From Diphasiastrum complanatum (taxonomy: Eukaryota > Streptophyta > Lycopodiopsida > Lycopodiales > Lycopodiaceae), in NCBI GenBank assembly GCA_029204225.1, contig CM055096.1:4722750-4786749 (forward strand): 64,000 nt of DNA, in the 5' to 3' direction. This document shows, piece by piece, positions 11,601-21,915 of this stretch. The position numbers were made by a program, and so were the translations under genes. Position 1 is the first letter of the stretch, and each line of letters opens with the position of its first letter. The notes under the pieces are model-generated. The model had not been told where the DNA came from and made no database searches. It worked only from the letters and a program-made list of their open reading frames with translations.

Positions 11601-12600
11601 GTATCACAAGACCTCATCTAACAAGGATGAGGCGAATTCAATCAACATTGAATCGCCAATGCTTGAGTTTGTCATCTTTCAGTACAAACATCATGATAAG
11701 TAGATTAGAAGTTCTTATTAGCTGCAAAAATTATGAATAGTCTTAAAAAAAAAAAAAAAAAAAAAAAAGCTCTATGCATTGCTAAATAAATAGAAAACTC
11801 TGAGAGGCTCTCATTTTAGAATTGCAAATTGGAAGACTTTCCATGCAATGATTCCCTCTCTTAGTTGGTGTAGTAGCTCCCTCTCGTGGAAGTTTTGAAA
11901 TTGTTGATTGTTAATGGCTCCGACTTGCTTTCTTCGATAATCACATGGGCTAATACTTGGCTTCATCTCATCTCCTAGGGCTAGTTTCTTGTTGTAGACT
12001 TTCGAGTTCAATTCTTAGGTCTCACCTTTCATGTTCTAGTGTTACAATGTCATTTTGATACTGTTGTATTTTTGTTGTCAATGTTTATATTTAATGTGCT
12101 TGTTTATTTACATTGTTCAAAAATTCATCTTGCTTTTTCAATTGAACTTTTTTTTTTGTTTTTTTAACATTTTGTTCTCTTTAATGATCTTATTTGTCTC
12201 GCCAATCAATTTTTCATTTTGTTTGTAGATCCTCACACTCTTGGTTTTTATATCCTTCCAAGCTTCAAATTTTTATTCATTTTGATTTCTTGGTAGGTAG
12301 GCATGTATGGTCATCCCACATGTGGGCCTTTAGATAGTAAGGCTTCAATTTCAACACCTCTGGGGATGGTTGGTGTTGTGACTCTCCACTTCAACTCTTT
12401 ATCTCACTTTTGCTAATCATTGTGCCCGTCCAGCACATGTACCATGCCCTCCAACTCTTTTAACACTGTGAACATTGCCCTGAACTATCAATAGTTGTCA
12501 TAAAATTGGGGTGGCTCTATGTTACTATCATGAAAATCTTCTTCACAACTTCAGGTAATGTTTGCCCATTTTCAAACATCACTAATTCAAGGGTAATAGA
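8601..12600. other. AT-rich spacer, no gene recognised
   Basis: No family-level match was found on either strand. It contains an imperfect tandem duplication of about 79 bp at 9350-9495 (GTTTCTCATTGT...GCAAAACAA, twice), an almost perfect 58-bp duplication at 11013-11128, and an A-tract of about 24 bases at 11745-11768 that could mark the 3' end of an old retroposed copy. Confidence 0.45.
11013..11128. repeat. 58-bp tandem duplication
   Basis: Copies at 11013-11070 and 11071-11128 begin ACACATCATAAATACTCAAC and end ATTAAGAGTGG, differing at a single visible base. A third, diverged partial copy (TTGTGATCGCGATGTCGTCAAGAGTGG) follows at about 11151-11177. Confidence 0.9.
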
Positions 12601-12630
12601 AGAGTATTGGGCATTGGCTTGCTACCCTCA

Positions 12631-13110
12631 TTATGCAAAAAATCTGCAACAACTACAAAAAGGCTCCTCTTTCTTGTTGTAGTTTCTTAATTTATATCTT
12701 TCATCATGTAGTTCATGCATGCCCCCTTTGGGCTCCTCATGTATTTTAGTCATTGTAGGCTTATCAACTGTCTTGAAGGATTTTTGTGGGCTCCTCTTGC
12801 TTTTTGCAGGCCCATCATTACTTTGTGGATTTTCTTCCCATTCTTCCATGATTTTGATGGCTTCCTTCTGTATTTTAGTCATTGCAATCTCATCACTATT
12901 TTTTAAAACGATTGTTGATAGGCTTGTTATGCTTATATTATGTTGATACTCCAACAATATTTCATTATAACTTAAGTTTTGTAGTGCATAAGATTGCAAG
13001 CTTTGTGATAATTCTCTTAACCTTAACTCACCATCAACATACTTATCACATTTTTTAATGAATTGAACGTACAAATTTTGAAAGTGATTTTGAGTGTTCT
13101 TGTGTGGCAA
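12631..13110 (-). CDS. Unrecognised open frame, about 159 residues
   Basis: The open frame is charged and lysine-rich, with no signal peptide or membrane segment. Visible stretches include IMEEWEENPQ, KSKRSPQKSFKTVDKPTMTK and a C-terminal CSCCRF. The frame does not begin with ATG, so it is either an exon-like piece or a remnant of a larger coding region. It lies among copia fragments, and a transposon-derived origin (gag or accessory protein) is plausible but not shown. Confidence 0.25.
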   Translation of the reverse strand: MPHKNTQNHFQNLYVQFIKKCDKYVDGELRLRELSQSLQSYALQNLSYNEILLEYQHNISITSLSTIVLKNSDEIAMTKIQKEAIKIMEEWEENPQSNDGPAKSKRSPQKSFKTVDKPTMTKIHEEPKGGMHELHDERYKLRNYNKKEEPFCSCCRFFA

Positions 13111-14069
13111 ATACTCTTTCTCTATTGTATTTTGCGTTAGCTATTTTTGTGCATTGTGTGTTATGTACTCACATGAATTTGATGAATGAATGTTATTAGC
13201 TTAGGTGATAAGATCCTCTAGTAGTAGCCCCCAATTCTCAATAGTTTGCTATTAAGGCTTCTAGATTAGAGAAATTAATTGCACGAACTATGCCTTCGGA
13301 GTTGTTTTATTGTATAAATTGTGGGGATTACAAAATTCACAATATAGCTTCTCAAAAGTTAAAGCTCAAAAATTGTAACAAGTGAAGAGAGCTCAGAGGC
13401 ATCACAAATTGATTGACAACATCTTATAGGAGAATATTTGGATAGAATTAGCTTAACTTTGAGCAATTACGCAAAATTCTAACGTATCTTTAGGCAAAAA
13501 TGACGTAAAATCTTCATTTTCTAGTCATAAATAGTGAAGTAAGTTGCCAGTGGATCAAAAGCAACAAAGTCACAGTTATTGTGCATACTATAATTTATGA
13601 TTGTAACTAGTCTAGTTAACAAATTTCATTATACTAACCAACATAGTTAAACAGATTTAACTTGAGGCATTGACGTCGACAGATTAGCACGTGTCGGTCA
13701 GGAAGAGCCAACCAATGGTATACATCAATGCTTCCCGACATAAATTTCAAAGTTTGCTATAATATATTTTTATTTTTCAATTTATTTGAGCTACGTTATA
13801 TAGATTTGAAATGTGTGTATTTTGATTGGGCTAGGTGGTGGTCGAAACTAAAGAAAAAAATAAAAGTATCTTTACAAAGGGTCATTTTTTGTATCCTGTT
13901 TCTTCCTGGATTAGAAAAATACACCATTGCCAACATGAAATACATACCCTATGGTGGATTTTCTGTCATCAACACAGTCTGCCCAATCCAAATTGATGAA
14001 GCCCTGTAAAACTAGTAAAGCCTATTGCCTCTTGTATAACAATCCATGGGTTAGTCTATCTTTCATATC

Positions 14070-14960
14070 AGGATGAGTAGTTGTGAGATAAATTAGTGAA
14101 CTAACTAATTGATAAAACAAAGTAGCATCAACTAGCACACTCTCATCCTAGGTAGATAGTTTCTTTTTAACCTCCACAAGTGTAGACACTAGCTTGTTGT
14201 CGCACATTTTGAAATGTTTCAGAATCTCGTTCATGTATTTTGTTTGTGTACTTAGTGCGATGCTATCATGTCTTTGCCAGATTTTCACTCCCAAACAATA
14301 GTGCATTAAACCAAGATCAGTCATATCAAAGCTAGAGAATAGATCTCTCTTGGTTGCACTAAATAAATCTCCATCATTACCTGTGATATTGAGGTTGTCT
14401 ACGTACAACACAATCAGTGTGATGCTAGATTCACGAGCAAAATAGTAAAGATTGAAATTTGAAAAAGTGTGTCAAACCTCTAGGTAGGAGATACTCATCA
14501 AAGTGGGTGTACCAAGCATGTGGTGCTTGTTTCAATGCATACAAGGCCTTCTTTAATCTTCATACTTTGTTTTCCATGCCATGTACACTTCTTCTTCAAG
14601 CTTACCATTCAAAAAAGTGGTATTTATGTCCATTTGATGTGAATTCCATCCAAACAATGTCGCTAAGGCAATCACCATGTGAAGTGTGTTCCATTTGGCT
14701 ACAGGAGCGAAGGTCTCTTCGTAGTCAATGCCCTTAATTTGCACATAGTCCTTCACTACAGGCCTTGCCTTATGTTTTGCAATGGTTGCATCGGCATTGT
14801 ACTGTGTCTTGTATAGCCATTTGCTTCCAATGGGTCTTTTGCCCTTAGGAAGATCCAGTATCTCCTAAGTGTTATGGTGTTTGATGGAATCGATCTCCTC
14901 TTACATTGCTTTTTGCCATCTCTTGAGCCTTGGCCTCCTCAAAGCAAGAGGGTTCAATAG
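14070..14960 (-). pseudogene. Ty1/copia reverse transcriptase remnant
   Basis: Reading on the minus strand, the order is copia RT: DLPKGKRPIGSKWLYK near 14860, KGIDYEETFAPVAKWNTL near 14720, HQMDINTTFLNGKLEEEVYM near 14620, then the catalytic region with YVDNLNITGND near 14400 (the usual YVDD has become YVDN) and GLMHYCLGVKIW near 14300. A deletion and frame change lie between 14553 and 14411. The element is dead and has no LTRs. Confidence 0.8.
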
Positions 14961-15389
14961 ATGAAATGATGTTGCTCATAAGCACAAGGTTTACCTGAAA
15001 CCTGTCAGTTTTCATCTTCTTTCTCATGGAACGTCGTGAATCTGGCACTCATCAACATTTGCCTACGCAACTCTATCTCTGTCGTTGGTAAGCTCTAGTA
15101 TTTTGAACCACGACTTGTTGCCAATCATGTGTCCCCCCACGTACCAATGTGTATGATCAATGGAATGTTGTGATGCTAATGTTGTTGCAAATCTCGTGGC
15201 TTAGTCTTCATTATCACTGTCATTCTTCCTCAGCAAGATTGGTCAACTACTTCACTTTGCCTTTCTTAATATCCGCCTTCTTCTTGCGCAATCCCTTCTT
15301 GAGATTTAGCCAATCTTCCTCTGAGCTTCTCTTGTAGATATTGCCTGAGAGAGGTCGCCCCTCTAATATGGCATTAGAGGAATTCCAAA

Positions 15390-15700
15390 ATGCTCTTTCT
15401 ATCATGGAAGCAGAGTACAAAGCCCTATGTTCAACTATGCAAAAAGCAGTTTGGCTAAGGAGAATGATGGAAGACATTGGAATATCATAGAGTAAGCCTA
15501 TTGTGATTACATATGATAGCCAAAATGCTATATAGCTAGCCAAGAATCTTGTATTTCACGCATGCACGCACGAAGCACATAGAGATTAAATATCATTTCA
15601 TTAGAGAGAAATTGTTATCTAATGAAATGTATGTAGTGCATTCTAAGAAAGAGGATCAGCTAGTTGACATACTTACTAAAAAGCTTTAGGTATTGAGATT
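15390..15700 (+). pseudogene. Ty1/copia RNase H remnant
   Basis: Broken plus-strand frames read SIMEAEYKALCSTMQKAVWL, a YDSQNAI motif, KHIEIKYHFIREKL and a VDILTKKL end, the C-terminal RNase H signature of copia pol. Orientation is opposite to the adjacent RT remnant at 14070-14960, so they are separate insertions or an inversion. Confidence 0.75.
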
Positions 15701-16329
15701 TTTAGAGAAAAGCTCTTTGTAAGAAAGATAAACTAAGGGAGAGCCTGAGTTTATCTTATGGTTCCGTGATTATTATTATTTTTTAGCAATTTTTTGAGTT
15801 TTTTTTTAAATTTACATGAAAGTTTGCATGAGTGCCAGTTCGATGACACATACAGAGTAGAGTAGGGACACACGTCCTGTAATGGGGACCAAATCACCAT
15901 GCAATGATGTCCCCCCCCCAAAAAAAATAAGACTATAAATATGTCCTTTTTAGTTATTTTACGAATATAGTTCATACAACATTCTCTTGGATTGTGGAGT
16001 GATCTCTCTTTCAGTTTATCTGTGTGTTTGTTGATTTCTTGCAAATTACTGCTGGTAAGATCCTTGATAGGTTTATGCCTCCCTTGACATTTATCCATGG
16101 TTTGAAAGTGTGGAAAACTTTGAATGAGCAATTAGAACTCACCTCATGGAAAATCCTATGGCCACTAATCTAGCTTTCTATTTGGAAATAGTTCCTTCAA
16201 GGTGCAATGTCTTCTTGAAAATCCAATTATAGTTAATAACTCTTTTGCCTTTTGGAAGGTTGGTAAGGGTCCAAGTCTCATTCTTAATGAGTGACCTATA
16301 TTCAAATTAGTGTTTTGAGTCCAAAACAA

Positions 16330-17110
16330 ATCCTATTTTTATTGTTGTATCAATTCCTACTATTCGAGGACTTCGGTAAGGGGCCTGAGGTTCGATTGCA
16401 TGTTCTATGAGCTTATTTTTAGATAATCTACTTGCATGCTTGCCTAGAATACACGATTCACACTTGTAAGTGAGAGACTATTTGCGTATGTTAAGATCAT
16501 TCACTATTTGGTTTTTATTGATTCTGATATTGAGATGTTCAAATCTCCGATGCCATAGGGTCTGAGAATTCAAGACTTGAGTCTTGTTTAAAGAATCATA
16601 CCTAAATTCATAAAGAAAACCATGTCTCATGCCTTTGGCAAGGGCCCGAATTTTATTGTCTACAATTTGACGTTCTTTATTAATTAATCAGATTGTATGT
16701 ACTAGGTCAGCCATTCTACTAAAAAATATATGTTTGGTTAACCCAAGAACATAAAGTACATCAATAATAAGTTTTTAAGTACCAGCTTGCAAAAACACTT
16801 GAACACTGCCATGGCCTTGGATTTGGTGAAAACTTGGGTCTTGCAAGTAGATATACATGTTATGATGTAAACTTGAGCTCTTTGACCCTGCTCCTCTTGG
16901 AAGTCATATGTTGTGTAGCTCATGAGTTAAGATAACAACAATCTTCATCTAAGAGTAATGAAGCTTGAGCCATAAATAGCTTCTAATTTTCAAATATAGT
17001 AAAGGGACTTAGATGATCAGCTATTGCATTTTGATGTTGTTGTCTTTTGATCTCATTGAATGCTCTGGTTTTGCAATCTTTAATGTCATGGCCACGTTTC
17101 TTACAATACC
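16330..17110 (-). pseudogene. Ty1/copia protease/pre-integrase remnant A
   Basis: Minus-strand broken frames show ATQHMTS (the end of the protease motif), a GHGSVQVFLQ-like stretch, a DVLYVLGLTK segment, HRALAKGMRHG-like residues and the pre-integrase zinc region (CESCILGK). It resembles the remnant at 20050-20640, so both come from the same family. Confidence 0.65.
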
Positions 17111-18440
17111 TACAAAAAAATATTGACTGTTTGGAGTTGAAGTAGACTTTGTTGAGACAGTTTGTTGTTGGCGCATGTTATTGGCAAGAGTAGAAAGATT
17201 AACATTTTTGAAATGTTTCTTCTTGGAGAATAAAACAATATTGTCAAAACTTGAACCACTTGACTTTCTTCAAGTTTCTTCTTGGAGAAGAATGGAGGTC
17301 ACCTTCTATAAGATTAGATTAGGCTATTTTGTAACCCAACATTACTAGATGCTCATAAGACTATGGTAGGTTAAATAGTAATGTCATACAACATCCGAAC
17401 TAGAGATTAGAGAGCCTATGGTTGATAGTTGATTGTGGTACTAGAACTGATGTGAGATATTTGTGCAATTAGATTCAGTGCAATTAGAGCAAGAGCCTTA
17501 GAACCTCTTTGCTTCCATTTGGATATTGCACCTAGATCAATGTTGGACTTTCTCTCAGGGCCATCAACAACATCCCACAAATCCTTCTCAAGAAGTATCA
17601 ATTTTATTTTGAATTTTCACGTGGAAATATTCTCCATTGAATCCTTCAATGATTCTTAATTTTGAAGATGATTCCATGCTAGTAACTTAGAAAAGAATAG
17701 AGTGTAAGTCGATCTAATATAGCTATGATAATATAATCATGTGAGAAATAATTGTGATCAAAGGATATTCAAAATGTCATGAGTAATGCCCAAATGGTGG
17801 AATGACACTAATCTATCATGATCTTGCCTTTGCCATTACCAATACTATGATTGATAAAGTAAATGAATCAGTCAGTTGCAGTCTAATTTACAAAGCAAAA
17901 TAGACAATTTTTAAAGATTGTTGTACTCAACTAAAATACCAAATTTAAGCTTTATAGCTGTAATATAAATTTACATAAATTGAGCTAAATTTTCTATGTT
18001 CTAGTACTATGAAATTTGGGCCTAATAGCGCTCAAGATCATGATCTCAGTCTAAGGACTAATCACTAAGAAATTATTTAACAAAAGTGTTCTTTTTTTGA
18101 ACTATAGAGACAGAAACTCTAAGGAGATCCAAGTCTACAGCTTGAGAGCCTGTAACTATGATTCTATTCTATTCTATTACACAACTTTGGATACCTTTTG
18201 AACAGCTTTTTTAGATGGCGATTTAGGATTCTATTCATAAAAATATTATAAAACCTATTGTCCTAGAATAATATATGTCCAATGGTTGGATTGTAGTTAA
18301 TGTATACTAATATCCATATATGATCACTATCATAAAATCATCTTGAAGTGTGTCACAAAGACTATGGTCTATTTATGCCAGAAAGTGTAGTAGGAAATTA
18401 TGCTCGAATTTGATAAGTGGCTATGACATGAAGTGTTTGG
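17111..18440. other. Spacer, no gene recognised
   Basis: AT-rich sequence without a convincing open frame. Part may be decayed copia gag on the minus strand, continuous with the protease remnant at its left, but I could not follow a frame. Confidence 0.35.
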
Positions 18441-18449
18441 AGTGGAATC

Positions 18450-19040
18450 AAAATTGTAGCACTCTCCCTTAATTCAACTACAAACAAGTCTAAAAGTATA
18501 TCATCTTCATAACTTCCAACGTTTATCCCTTGATAGAGCATTGGTGAAAATATCTACAACCTGATTTTCTATTGCACAATAAATTAGCTCAATTCCTTGT
18601 CATGAACATTTTCCCTGACAAAGTAAAATTGAATCTATATGTGCTTTGTTCTAGAATTATATCTAGGATTCAAATATAGATTTATGCAACTTAAATTATC
18701 ATAGAATAGAGTAGTAAGTATAGGTTGGAAATTTTCCAAGTCACTTAGTAGAAGTCCAATCAAATTGCCTCCTTAGTGGCCTTTGTGGTAGCAACATATT
18801 CCGCTTCTATTGAAGAGAGGGTGATGGACTTTTGCTTTCGCTGTTGCAAGATATCGATCCTTGCAAATTGATTTCATGGAATCAACATCAGCTCCCCAAT
18901 CTGAATTAGTAAATTCTTCCTTAATTGAAGTAGCTTCATGATTGCCATTTTAACATAAAGTTTCATGCTTAGTAGCTTGAACATACTTGAATACTCTTTT
19001 CAAATCCTTCCAATGAACCAAATCTGGATTTTAGACATGT
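18450..19040 (-). pseudogene. Ty1/copia RNase H remnant
   Basis: Minus-strand broken frames read NPDLVHWKDLKRVFKYVQ, then an SDWGADVDSMKS stretch, then residues matching the SSIEAEYVA motif in a shifted frame. This is the RT-to-RNase H connection and RNase H of copia, full of stops. Confidence 0.65.
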
Positions 19041-19062
19041 ATTGGCTAATAGTGTAGGCTAG

Positions 19063-19530
19063 ATGTGGTCTAGTACAAACCATGGCATAAGCCAATCAAT
19101 GAGTCTTCTGCATATACACCATCTCAAAATGGGGTGGTTGAAAGAAAGAATAGAACATTGTGTGAATGTCCCAAAACCATTAGAATTGAGGCATCCTTGC
19201 CAAAAGACTTTTGGGGTGAGGCTATCAATTGTTCAAACTATCTTTGCAATAGACTCAGTCCTCATGTTGCACTTGGAGGAAAGTCACCATATGAAGCACT
19301 CTATTTGAAGAAACCTAAGGTTGAACACCTTAGAGTATTTGGATGCATATGCTTTGTCCATATTCCCTTGGAAATGAGAAAGAAGGATGATCCTTGTGCA
19401 AGCAAAGGAGTAATGGTTGGATATTCATCCAACAAGAAAGCCTATCGAATCTACATGCTCTCTACCTCTAAAGTAATTGATAGTAGAGATGTAGTTTTTT
19501 TGTACTCTTTTTTTTCAAAGGAACCTTGTA
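19063..19530 (+). pseudogene. Ty1/copia integrase C-terminal fragment
   Basis: The frame reads QNGVVERKNRTLCE, then KDFWGEAINCSNYLCNR, then HLRVFGCICFVHIP and VIDSRDVVF. These are the end of the integrase core (containing the catalytic Glu region) and the following conserved segment. It begins abruptly at about 19063 next to an opposite-strand RNase H remnant, which suggests rearrangement or nested insertion. Confidence 0.8.
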
Positions 19531-20049
19531 GAAAGACCTTCAAAACTTCAATGAAAGTGTCAAAAATTAATATGAGTCCTTTACTATATAAAGACTATTA
19601 TTCCCTAATATACCGGGGCTTTAAACTTGGCTTGGTCAATAAATGTAGAGGTACATGCTCTTCATCTTATCACTTTCTTAAGAGGTCAGAGGACACATGT
19701 CCTTAGACAAATAACATAGCCTTTGCATTCTTGAAAGAATTGATCTCTCAGATTTTGCTTTTAGAAATGTGAGTGGTCTTTTTTGAATTATAGTCATCAA
19801 TGAAAGTAATGAAATATCATGCACATCTAATAGAGGTAGTTTTCATTAGCCCACAAATATCTGAATGGATTAATTCAAGAAGGTTAGAACCTCTATGAGC
19901 TTGATTCTTAGAGAATATGCTTCCTGCATTCTTGTCTAAAATACAAAACTGACACTTGTAAGTGATCTGCATATATAAAGACCCTTCACCAGTTGGATTT
20001 CATACATGTATGTTAGGCTTCTCATATTGAGATATTCTAGTCTCTAATG

Positions 20050-20645
20050 CTATAGTATATTTGTATTCTCAAGTGAGGTCTGAGGAGTTATAGCTTGAGT
20101 TTTGTATGAAAAATCATAATTGAGTTTATAAAAATAACCATGTCTTATGCCTTTGGCAAGAGCTCGATGTTTACTATCTAGAATTTGACATTCTTTGTCA
20201 GTGGATCGACTTGTATGTCCTAGGTAAACAATCCTGCTAACAAACAACAAATTTTTGGTTAATCCAGAAACATAAAGCACATGAGTAATAAGTTTTTGAA
20301 TACCATTTTGTAGAGACATTTGCACAGTGCCATGGCCTTTGCTTTGGTGAGAACTTGAGTCTCCCAAGTAGATAAACTTGTTATGATGTGAAGCAGTGAA
20401 GTCTTTGAACTAGCTCCTCTTTGAAGTCATATGTTGCATAGCTCCTGAGTCCATAGATAAATCTTCGTCTAAGAGTGATGAAGCTTGAGCCATAAATAGC
20501 TTTTGATCTTCAAATGTAGTAGAGTGGACCAGCTATTGCATTTGGATGTTGTAGATCAGCTATTGCATTTGGATGTTGCCTTTTGCACTCATTGAATGCT
20601 CTAGTTCTACAATCTTTAATGTCATTGCCAAATTTCGTACAATTA
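20050..20645 (-). pseudogene. Ty1/copia protease/pre-integrase remnant B
   Basis: Minus-strand sequence with KGHGTVQMSLQNGIQ, HVLYVSGLTKNLLFVSRI and HRALAKGIRHGYFYKL, the region between copia protease and integrase. It is clearly related to the remnant at 16330-17110. No integrase follows in the same orientation. Confidence 0.7.
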
Positions 20646-21650
20646 GAGGATATGAAAAATTTTCCATTGTGACATACGTGACAAAGTCTTTAGACCTCAA
20701 AATATCATTTAGAAATTTGACAAGTTTGCAACCAACTGTATTAAACTTTTCTAAAATATTTTCTAGGTATTGTGTTGGCCGCGGAAAATTAACTCTTTTT
20801 TCAATCCCTTAGAGATTTTATTCGAGAATAATGGTTATTCTCTCTAGTTTCTCTCTCTGATGATGTCTCTGCTTTGATCTCCCTAAAGGAGTCTAGACTG
20901 TTGTTGAATAAAAGTGCATCAGCAAGTAGAATGAATGATGAATTTCTCCTTTGTATTACACATTGGAATAACAATATATGCTTTTTTATTATCTATAACA
21001 TACATACTTCTCCCATGATTATTTAATAACAATATAGGCTTTTTGATTATCTATAACATACATACTCCTCTCATGAAACCATGATTCGAGTGACTTTATC
21101 AAACTATATAACGATTTCTATAGGTTTCATACTTGATCTTCTTTGTCTTTCTCCTCATAACCTTAACATAACCATTGAAGAAGGTAGCTTGTACATTCAT
21201 TTGATGTATTTTTAATTCTTATGCAATTGCAGTTGTTAATAAGGTTATGAATGAAGCCAATTATACTACCGGACTAAATGTTTTAGAATAGTGGACTCCT
21301 AGTATTTAATTGAATTCTCTAGCAACTACTCTTACTTTCCATCTATCGACTATACAATATGTTTCAAATTTTGTTGGAAAACCCACATACAACTGATAAT
21401 ATTTCTACCTGTTAGAGGTTTTGAAAAAGGTCAAAGATTGATTCTTTATCAATGATTCAAATTCATTGTCCATTGCTTGTTTCCCTATACTATTGAGCTA
21501 TTAGAAATGCCCAATTGATGAATCTTAAAATTGTTGTCAACTTTCTTATGTTTGGCTTATCCTTTGGATTGATTTTGACTTGAGCTTATGAGTGTTGTTT
21601 TCAAAGTTTAGAATGGTCAATATCATCAAGTTCTTTCTTAAGGCTCTTTC
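20646..21650. other. Spacer, probable decayed copia sequence
   Basis: No frame could be followed with confidence. Fragments near 21220-21620 look like eroded minus-strand RT. No host gene is seen. Confidence 0.3.
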
Positions 21651-21900
21651 AGTTAAAATAGCAATGATCTTATACAGTGCTTTCTAATTTCAACGGCGCC
21701 ACGTGTGCTCAGTTCTAGAATTATCAAGCCATCCTTCTTTTACAAGCCCTTTGAGTGCTCTTCAGTAACTTTATCCTTGTACTTGCTTATCAGTGTGTGA
21801 ATACACAGTTTGTGTGAGAGCAATTCTGTTGTCTTGTCTTATTGCACTTGACGTTGTGTTATGGTGATTGAATCGGTCGGGTTTTTAAACTGTATTCTCA
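21651..21900 (+). mobile_element. Copia LTR (250 bp)
   Basis: It matches 46441-46691 along its whole length by eye, both starting AGTTAAAATAGCAAT and ending TGTATTCTCA, and both followed by the same primer-binding site and leader. The shared start is AG rather than the canonical TG. Confidence 0.8.
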
Positions 21901-21903
21901 ACT

Positions 21904-21915
21904 TGGTATCAGAGC
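21904..21915 (+). other. Copia primer-binding site (initiator tRNA-Met type)
   Basis: TGGTATCAGAGC, three bases after the LTR end, is complementary to the 3' end of plant initiator tRNA-Met, the usual copia primer. An identical site follows the related LTR at 46695-46706. Confidence 0.9.

Noticed and set aside
11745-11768. A-tract as evidence of a processed gene copy or SINE
   Set aside because: The 400 bases before it show no tRNA-like promoter boxes or coding sequence that I could recognise.
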